Origin: Corynebacterium frankenforstense DSM 45800 | GTDB taxonomy: Bacteria; Actinomycetota; Actinomycetes; Mycobacteriales; Mycobacteriaceae | DNA: 64,000 bases | Assembly: GCF_001941485.1 (NCBI RefSeq) | Contig: NZ_CP009247.1 | Location: 620,001 to 684,000, forward strand | Direction of reading: 5' to 3' | Shown: positions 58,063 to 64,000 of the stretch, piece by piece | How positions within the stretch are numbered: position 1 is the stretch's first letter | Layout: the number at the start of each line of letters is the position of its first letter | Translations under genes and position numbers: made by a program | The notes under the pieces: model-generated | What the model was told of the DNA's origin: nothing | Seen by the model: the letters and a program-made list of their open reading frames with translations, nothing else | Database searches by the model: none

Positions 58063-59430
58063 ATGCGCACACGCGACGCGGTCACCTCCGTGATCAAGGC
58101 CTACGACGTCCGCGGGGTCGTCGGCGAGGACATCGACGAGGACTTCGTCCGCGACGTCGGAGCCTCCTACGCCCGGATTCTGCGCGAGGAGGGCGAGACC
58201 ACGCTGGCCGTCGGCCGCGACATGCGCCCGTCCTCCCCGGAGCTCTCCCGCGCCTTCGCCGAGGGCGCGACCTCCCAGGGCATCGACGTCATCCTCCTCG
58301 GGCTGACCTCGACCGACGAGCTCTACTTCGCCTCCGGCTCCCTGAACTGCGCCGGTGCGATGTTCACCGCCAGCCACAACCCGGCCCGCTACAACGGCAT
58401 CAAGCTCTGCCGGGCCGGCGCCCGCCCGGTCAGCCAGGACTCCGGCCTGGCCGTGATCACCGAGGACCTCATCAACGGCGTGCCCGCCTTCGACGGCGGG
58501 GCCGGCGAGATCACCGAGCGCGACGTGCTCGCCGACTACTCCGCCTTCCTCAACGGGCTGGTGGACCTCGACGGCATCCGCAACCTGACCGTGGCCGTCG
58601 ACGCCGCCAACGGCATGGGCGGGTTGACGGTGCCGGCCGTGCTCGACCGCGCCGAGCTGGACGTGCGCGACCTCTACTTCGAGCTCGACGGCACCTTCCC
58701 CAACCACGAGGCCAACCCGCTGGACCCGAAGAACCTCGAGGACCTGCGCCGCTTCGTCGTCGAGCAGGGCGCCGACATCGGCCTGGCCTTCGACGGCGAC
58801 GCCGACCGCTGCTTCGTCGTCGACGAGCGTGGCGAGGCCGTCTCGCCCTCGGCGATCTGCGCCGTCATCGCGGAGAACTACCTGGCCGAGCACCCGGGCG
58901 CGACGATCATCCACAACCTGATCACCTCGCGCGCCGTGCCCGAGCTGGTCGAGGACAACGGCGGCACGCCGGTGCGCACCCGCGTGGGCCACTCGTACAT
59001 CAAGGCCACCATGGCCGAGAAGAACGCCGTCTTCGGCGGCGAGCACTCCGCGCACTACTACTTCACCGAGTTCTTCAACGCCGACTCCGGCCTGCTGGCC
59101 GCCCTGCACGTGCTCAAGGCGCTCGGCGAGCAGGACAAGCCGCTGTCCGAGCTGATGAAGAAGTACAACCGCTACGCGGCCAGCGGCGAGATCAACTCCA
59201 CCGTCGAGGACCAGGCCGCCGCCACCGACGCGGTGCTCGAGGCCTTCGCCGACCGCACCGCGAACATCGACCGCCTCGACGGGGTGACCGTGGACCTGAA
59301 GGACTCGAAGGCCTGGTTCAACCTGCGTGCGAGCAACACCGAGCCGCTGCTGCGCCTCAACGTCGAGGCGCCGACCACCGCCGAGGTGGACGCGCTCGTC
59401 GAGGAGATCCTCGGCATCGTGCGCGGCTGA
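58063..59430 (+). CDS. manB: Phosphomannomutase/phosphoglucomutase
   Basis: Alpha-D-phosphohexomutase, 455 aa, converting mannose-6-P to mannose-1-P for ManC (and possibly glucose phosphates). Active-site serine loop TASHNPARYNGIKL, Mg loop AFDGDADRCFVVDE, sugar loop GGEHSAHYYF, phosphate loop RASNTEPLLRLNVEA. GAAGAAGG lies 6-9 nt before the ATG. It is followed by the TobH-like gene and manA, so fructose-6-P to GDP-mannose enzymes are all in this window. Confidence 0.95.
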   Translation: MRTRDAVTSVIKAYDVRGVVGEDIDEDFVRDVGASYARILREEGETTLAVGRDMRPSSPELSRAFAEGATSQGIDVILLGLTSTDELYFASGSLNCAGAMFTASHNPARYNGIKLCRAGARPVSQDSGLAVITEDLINGVPAFDGGAGEITERDVLADYSAFLNGLVDLDGIRNLTVAVDAANGMGGLTVPAVLDRAELDVRDLYFELDGTFPNHEANPLDPKNLEDLRRFVVEQGADIGLAFDGDADRCFVVDERGEAVSPSAICAVIAENYLAEHPGATIIHNLITSRAVPELVEDNGGTPVRTRVGHSYIKATMAEKNAVFGGEHSAHYYFTEFFNADSGLLAALHVLKALGEQDKPLSELMKKYNRYAASGEINSTVEDQAAATDAVLEAFADRTANIDRLDGVTVDLKDSKAWFNLRASNTEPLLRLNVEAPTTAEVDALVEEILGIVRG

Positions 59431-59482
59431 TTTCATCAGCCGGCACCACGGTATCTCCCACCGTACTGTCACGCGGCACCGC

Positions 59483-59488
59483 TATCCT
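59483..59488 (+). promoter_or_regulatory. -10 box (TATCCT), leaderless start
   Basis: TATCCT, 7 nt, ATG 59496. Confidence 0.55.
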
Positions 59489-59495
59489 GGTTGCC

Positions 59496-60446
59496 ATGAA
59501 TCTCCCAGACCCGGCCGCGGATGAGTCGCGGCTGTTTCTGCCTGCCGCCTACGAGGGGGCGCAGGTGCGCACGTTGGTCACCCTCGCCCATCGCGTGGAC
59601 CTGCGCGGACTCGATCCGCGCAGCGTCATCGTGGTCGCCGCCGACGAGCTGGCCGCCCGCTGTGCGGGCGCGGCCGCGGACCTGCACGCCCCGCTGCGGG
59701 TGCCCGTCGTGGTCACCCGCGAGCTACCGGCCTACGCCGGACCGCTCGACCTCGTCGTCGTGCTCGGCGAACCCGACCCGGAGGCCGTCGTCGCCCTGGA
59801 GGAGTCCTGCGCCGTCGCCGCGCGCCGCGGCTGCCCGATCATCCTCGCCGGCCCCGCCGACGGGCCGCTGATCGAGGACGCCCCGGAGTCGGCCGTGGTG
59901 CTCGAGCCGCCGGCCGGCGCCTCGGGCGACTCTCCCGCGCGCGCCTTCGGCACCGTGCACACCGTGCTCGAGCTGCTGTACCGCGACGCCGCGCCCGTGG
60001 CCGAGGCGCTGACCATGACCGCGGACCTCGTCGACGAGGAGCTGCAGTCGCTCGTGCCCGAGCGCGACGAGGTGGTCAACCCCGCCCGCAACCTGGCCGC
60101 CGCCGTCGAGGGCCACCGCGTGATGCACACCGGCCTCGACCGCACCGGCCGCGCCGTCGCCGGCGTGGTCGCCGCGCTGTGGTCCGCCCGCGGCGTCTAC
60201 TCGGGCGTGGCCGGTCCCGCCGAGCTGGCCGCCACCGCCCCGGTGCGCGACATCTTCCACGACCCGCTGATCGACGGCGACGACGGGGTGATACCTTTGA
60301 GGGTCGTCGTATGGGCGGCCGAAGAAGCCGGCCTGCCCGACGCCGTGGCCCAGGACGCGCCCGAGGACGCGGCCGCGGGCCCGGCGGCGCGCGCTCTGCG
60401 CCTGATCACCCGCGGTTTCGCCGCCACCGCGTTCCACCGGAGGTAA
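59496..60446 (+). CDS. TobH-like protein between manB and manA
   Basis: A 316-aa conserved actinobacterial protein found in this position (called TobH in some mycobacterial annotations). SIS-like alpha/beta segments are visible (LDLVVVLGEPDPEAVVALEESCAVAARRGCPIILAGP; ...AVAGVVAALWSARGVYSGVAGPAELAA), so it may bind a sugar phosphate and help ManA or ManB. No isomerase active-site residues were recognised. The start is leaderless; it ends 11 nt before manA and the two are co-oriented. Confidence 0.8.
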   Translation: MNLPDPAADESRLFLPAAYEGAQVRTLVTLAHRVDLRGLDPRSVIVVAADELAARCAGAAADLHAPLRVPVVVTRELPAYAGPLDLVVVLGEPDPEAVVALEESCAVAARRGCPIILAGPADGPLIEDAPESAVVLEPPAGASGDSPARAFGTVHTVLELLYRDAAPVAEALTMTADLVDEELQSLVPERDEVVNPARNLAAAVEGHRVMHTGLDRTGRAVAGVVAALWSARGVYSGVAGPAELAATAPVRDIFHDPLIDGDDGVIPLRVVVWAAEEAGLPDAVAQDAPEDAAAGPAARALRLITRGFAATAFHRR

Positions 60447-60457
60447 TCGAGTACACA

Positions 60458-61642
60458 ATGGATCTGCTCAACGGAACCATCCGTGCGTACCCGTGGGGTT
60501 CGCGCACGCTGCTGCCCGCGCTCTGTGGCCGGCAGGTGCCCTCCGAGCGCCCCGAGGCCGAGCTCTGGTACGGCGCGCACCCCGCCTCGCCGTCTGAACT
60601 GGCGGGCTCCGGGACGCTTCTCGACGCCGCGGTGGCCGCCGACCCGCGCGCCACGCTCGGCGGGCGCGTGGCCGACGCCCACGACGGTCAGCTGCCCTTC
60701 CTGGTCAAGATCCTCGCCGCCGACCAGCCGCTGTCCCTGCAGGCCCACCCCTCGCCGGAGCAGGCCGAGGCCGGCTTCGCCCGGGAGAACGCGGCCGGGG
60801 TGCCCGTCGACGCGCCGAACCGCAACTACCGCGACGCGCACCACAAGCCGGAGATCATGATCGCGCTGACCGAGTTCCGCGCGATGGCCGGCTTCCGCCC
60901 CGTCGAGGCCACCCGCGAGCTCTTCGCCGAGCTCGACTGCCCCGAGTGCGACCGCTACCTGACCATGCTGGACCCGGGCCCGGACGGTGAGACCGACCTG
61001 CGCGGGCTGTTCACCACCTGGATCACCATCCCGGGCGAGACCCGCCGCGAGCTCATCGACGCGATCGTCGCCAGGGCCCGTGTGCGCGGCAGGCGGGACG
61101 ACTGGATCGGCGACGTGCTGCGCACCGTCGTCGATCTCAACCAGCGCTACCCCGGCGACGTCGGCGTCCTCGGTGCCCTGCTGCTCAACCACGTCACCCT
61201 GCGCCCCGGCGAGGCCATCTACCTCGACGCCGGGCAGCTGCACGCCTACGTGCAGGGCATGGGCGTGGAGATCCAGGCCAACTCCGACAACGTGCTGCGC
61301 GGCGGACTGACCTCCAAGTACGTCGACGTCCCCGAGCTGGTGCGCGTCCTCGACTTCACCCCGCTGGCCGACCCGCGCGTGGTGCCCGTGCCCAGCGAGG
61401 AGGGCCCGGCCGGCTCCGTGGACTACCCGGTGCCGGTGTCCGACTTCGTCATCACCGTCGGCCACCCGCCGGCCGACGGCTGGCGCATCGACCAGGACGC
61501 CCCGGCGATCCTGCTGTGCACCAACGGCCACCTCGAGGTCGCGGACAAGAAGCTCAGCGCCGGCGACGCGCTGTGGCTGGCCGCCGAGGACCCGGAGGTC
61601 ACCGTCACCGGCCCCGGCCAGCTGGTCTGGGTGCGCTGCTAG
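60458..61642 (+). CDS. manA: Mannose-6-phosphate isomerase
   Basis: Type I phosphomannose isomerase (394 aa), zinc enzyme interconverting fructose-6-P and mannose-6-P. Signatures: RAYPWGSRTLLPALCG, LPFLVKILAADQPLSLQAHPSPEQA (zinc ligands Gln-x-His), NYRDAHHKPEIMIALTEF (Glu), DAGQLHAYVQGMGVEIQANSDNVLRGGLTSKYVDVPEL. Only ATG 60458 fits the conserved N-terminus (MDLLNGTIRAYPWGS); a GGAGG lies rather far (about 15 nt) upstream, so coupling to the preceding gene is likely. Confidence 0.95.
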   Translation: MDLLNGTIRAYPWGSRTLLPALCGRQVPSERPEAELWYGAHPASPSELAGSGTLLDAAVAADPRATLGGRVADAHDGQLPFLVKILAADQPLSLQAHPSPEQAEAGFARENAAGVPVDAPNRNYRDAHHKPEIMIALTEFRAMAGFRPVEATRELFAELDCPECDRYLTMLDPGPDGETDLRGLFTTWITIPGETRRELIDAIVARARVRGRRDDWIGDVLRTVVDLNQRYPGDVGVLGALLLNHVTLRPGEAIYLDAGQLHAYVQGMGVEIQANSDNVLRGGLTSKYVDVPELVRVLDFTPLADPRVVPVPSEEGPAGSVDYPVPVSDFVITVGHPPADGWRIDQDAPAILLCTNGHLEVADKKLSAGDALWLAAEDPEVTVTGPGQLVWVRC

Positions 61643-61643
61643 T

Positions 61644-61709
61644 CCGTCGTCGGAGACGACGGCGCGGCTCAGCGCAGCAGAAAGGGGCGCGGCTTCGGCC
61701 GCGCCCCTT
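61644..61709 (+). terminator. Two hairpins ending the man operon
   Basis: CCGTCGTC-GGA-GACGACGG (61644-61662), then AAGGGGCGCGGC-TTCG-GCCGCGCCCCTT (61682-61709), a 12-bp stem with a UUCG tetraloop followed by CTC. It lies between convergent manA and the next minus-strand gene. Confidence 0.75.
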
Positions 61710-61773
61710 CTCACGTCTCAATTGCCTGGTCGCCTGCGGGGGCTGTCCCGGGGCGGAGCTCCGGAGGAGGGGG

Positions 61774-62460
61774 TCAGCGCTGCGGGGGCAGGGACCACTC
61801 GTCGATGCGCGGGAAATCCATCGAGTCCAGGCCCTCGGTCGGCGCCGACCAGGACGGCACCGGATCCGGCATGTCGCCCGGCCCGGAGGTCTCGCCCGTC
61901 GGCTCGGCCGGCTGCTCGGTGCGGTGGATGCCCATGTCGCCCTGGTCCTGGCCGGAGCCCGGGTTCAGCGAGGTCGAGGGGGAGGCCGGGGTGGACTGCG
62001 GGGTCGGGGTCGCCGTGCTCGGGGTCGGCTCGGCGACGGTGCCGACGGGGCCGCTCTGCGGCGCGCGCGTCGGCTCCTCGACGTTGGTCGGGCGGTAGTA
62101 GCGCGTCGGGACGGCGGCCTGGGCGCCCCGGTCCGGGGAGACCGCGTGCGGGGGCAGCAGCGGGTCGTTGGTCGGGGCGACGGGCTGGTGCTCGGCCTCG
62201 GCGTGGGCGGTCTGGCCGCCCTCGGTGTCGGCGCCGGACTCGGCCTCGGTGGGCTCGTCCTCGTCGCGCACCTCTTCGCTGGCGGCGGTCAGGTGCCCGT
62301 TGGTGGTGTCGTAGCCGGATTCGGCGGAGCTGTTGGAGAACGGCGTGTTGAACTGCCAGACGAGCAGGCCGACGGCCAAGGCGGCGACGATGCCCAGTCC
62401 GATGAAGGTGATCACCTTCTTCGTCTCGCCTCTCACAGACGCACCACTTTCGCTTCCCAT
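61774..62460 (-). CDS. Membrane-anchored Pro/Thr/Glu-rich secreted protein
   Basis: A 228-aa protein: short cytoplasmic N-terminus, one membrane helix (KVITFIGLGIVAALAVGLLVWQF), then about 190 residues of low-complexity extracellular sequence rich in Pro, Thr, Ser, Glu and Gln (EPTPSTATPTPQSTPASPSTS) ending FPRIDEWSLPPQR. It could be O-mannosylated, a modification known in corynebacteria, given the Thr/Pro/Ser blocks; that is inference. ATG 62460 has GGAG 4-5 nt upstream; unknown function. It faces away from the DUF4259-like gene across a dyad. Confidence 0.76.
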   Translation of the reverse strand: MGSESGASVRGETKKVITFIGLGIVAALAVGLLVWQFNTPFSNSSAESGYDTTNGHLTAASEEVRDEDEPTEAESGADTEGGQTAHAEAEHQPVAPTNDPLLPPHAVSPDRGAQAAVPTRYYRPTNVEEPTRAPQSGPVGTVAEPTPSTATPTPQSTPASPSTSLNPGSGQDQGDMGIHRTEQPAEPTGETSGPGDMPDPVPSWSAPTEGLDSMDFPRIDEWSLPPQR

Positions 62461-62538
62461 TGTCTCCAGGTATAACGGGCCTTGTACAGGGCCTCGAGCT
62501 CCCCGGCGGCGGTGCGCCGCCGGACGCTCCGGGTTCTC

Positions 62539-62560
62539 TTGTGACCGCCTAAGGTCACAA
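62539..62560. promoter_or_regulatory. Operator-like palindrome TTGTGACC-N6-GGTCACAA
   Basis: A perfect 8-bp inverted repeat in the 196-nt gap between two divergent genes (starts at 62460 minus, 62657 plus). The spacing rules out a standard GlxR site. Confidence 0.6.
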
Positions 62561-62656
62561 CGTGGTAACGAACATATCAGAAATCGCCGTCGGGGCAAGG
62601 GGTAGACGCTATGCTTGCGCCTCCCCGGCGGGCATCGACCGGAGAGGTGGGGCCCC

Positions 62657-63007
62657 ATGGGTGCCTGGGACGTGAAGATTCTCGGAGACGACGTCAACGA
62701 GGAGTTCCTCGATGAGCTGAACGACCTCGACGACGACGAGGTCGTGGAGGCCGTCCGGGACGCCTGCGTGCTCGCGGGGTCCGAGGAGGCCTCCGAGGAG
62801 GAGATCATCAACGGCCGGGCCGCGGCCACGGTCGCCGCCATCTGGGCCGGCGCGCCGTTCTCGGCCGGGGCGATCGCCGACGAGCACCCCTTCATCCGCC
62901 GCCTGATCGGCACCGACTCCGAGGAGCTCTCCGAGGCCGCCGGTGCGGTGCTCGAGGCCGCCGAGGTCGAGGAGGACCTCGAGGTCTACCTCGAGGCGCT
63001 CAGCTGA
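62657..63007 (+). CDS. DUF4259-like protein
   Basis: A 116-aa acidic protein. MGAWDVKILGDDVNEEFLDELNDLDDDEVVEAVRDAC resembles DUF4259 (usual MGxWgxgpfdND.a.dfl.eL), and AAATVAAIWAGAPFSAGAIAD plus an acidic C-terminus complete it. No known activity. ATG 62657 is preceded by GAGAGG and GGGG; it is located just before sahH, with a tandem repeat in between. Confidence 0.78.
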   Translation: MGAWDVKILGDDVNEEFLDELNDLDDDEVVEAVRDACVLAGSEEASEEEIINGRAAATVAAIWAGAPFSAGAIADEHPFIRRLIGTDSEELSEAAGAVLEAAEVEEDLEVYLEALS

Positions 63008-63021
63008 TCCGCTGACCCTCC

Positions 63022-63102
63022 GGCCGCGCGGCGCACCGACCGGCAGCGACGGCCGCGCGGCGCACCGACCGGCAGCGACGGCCGCGCGGCGCACCGACCG
63101 GC
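63022..63102 (+). repeat. 29-bp tandem repeat, about 2.8 copies
   Basis: Copies at 63022, 63051 and 63080 (word GGCCGCGCGGCGCACCGACC, then GGCAGCGAC) are essentially identical; the gap between the DUF4259-like gene and sahH is otherwise GC-rich and non-coding. Confidence 0.88.
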
Positions 63103-63244
63103 CGCGCCGGCCGCCGATCCGCCACGGCGGCGGCGCGTCGACGGACGCCGCCGCACGCCGGGCACGGGCGGGCGACCGGGGGCGGGGTTATGGTTGGGGG
63201 AAGCCTGAACACCCCGAACGAATCCCGAGGAGTTGAACCGCCTG

Positions 63245-64000
<756 letters not shown>

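Noticed and set aside
60640..60660. CTTCTCGACGCCGCG in manA and similar CTCGACGCC words in coding regions
   Set aside because: Explained by Leu-Asp-Ala codons; lacks the TTKMCGACG core.
62539..62560. GlxR (CRP-family) site
   Set aside because: TGTGA and TCACA are 10 nt apart instead of 6.

Overview
The window is high-GC DNA from the genus Corynebacterium (mycolic-acid-containing Actinobacteria). The evidence is the gene set and order: acyl-CoA carboxylase alpha subunit AccBC with two DtsR-type beta subunits and two epsilon subunits; pyruvate carboxylase next to prpDBC; a TusFGKE/LpqY-SugABC-type trehalose importer; an LCP protein followed by rmlD-wbbL-manC; a WhiB2-type regulator; and manB-manA-sahH. 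I do not name a species. No rRNA, tRNA, CRISPR array, prophage or insertion sequence was seen.

Layout. 1-3.7 kb: 3' part of trpS, a YihY-type membrane protein and a convergent D-Ala-D-Ala carboxypeptidase. 3.9-8.6 kb: a gabT-gabD-gabP operon for GABA use. 8.7-11.3 kb: an unknown protein, then a coupled NlpC/P60 hydrolase and small helical partner, divergent from upp. 12.1-15.8 kb: an XRE regulator with a long disordered tail, an M20 amidohydrolase and an LpdA-like flavoprotein lacking one redox cysteine. 16.1-23.4 kb: methylcitrate cycle prpD-prpB-prpC and pyc. 23.5-36.2 kb: acyl-CoA carboxylase genes, a rhodanese, DUF3151, an acyltransferase-3/SGNH protein, maf, birA and a PH-like membrane protein. 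36.3-40.1 kb: purK and purE, then a lower-GC accessory patch with a frameshifted gene resembling the secreted alpha-amylase inhibitors of Streptomyces, and a YdcF-type protein. 40.2-42.6 kb: an SDR and an NtaA-type flavin monooxygenase behind a TPP riboswitch. 42.8-44.9 kb: a small secreted/membrane pair and an AbiEi/DUF559-like protein. 45.2-50.2 kb: the trehalose importer. 50.2-55.8 kb: a TIGR03089 protein, an LCP protein and rmlD-wbbL-manC. 56.3-64 kb: whcD, small conserved genes, manB-tobH-like-manA, and the start of sahH.

How the genes fit together. Three carboxyl-transfer systems (Pyc, AccBC with two DtsR subunits) share the biotin ligase BirA encoded in the middle of them. Propionyl-CoA is handled by prpDBC and probably by a DtsR-type enzyme. 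ManA, ManB and ManC make GDP-mannose, and RmlD and WbbL make the rhamnosyl linker, both for the mycolyl-arabinogalactan/lipoglycan envelope. Trehalose released during mycolate transfer can be recovered by TusFGKE.

Two themes run through the window. First, about a dozen genes have a TANNNT -10 box only 6-8 nt before the start codon and no Shine-Dalgarno sequence, so they are probably leaderless. Second, a short motif (TTKMCGACGYC) recurs about 17 times on both strands. It sits in GC-rich palindromic intergenic elements and in low-complexity coding linkers, and I cannot match it to a described element. Several proteins also carry lineage-specific low-complexity tails or inserts (GabT, XRE protein, acyltransferase, TusF, Tus accessory protein, RmlD, WbbL).
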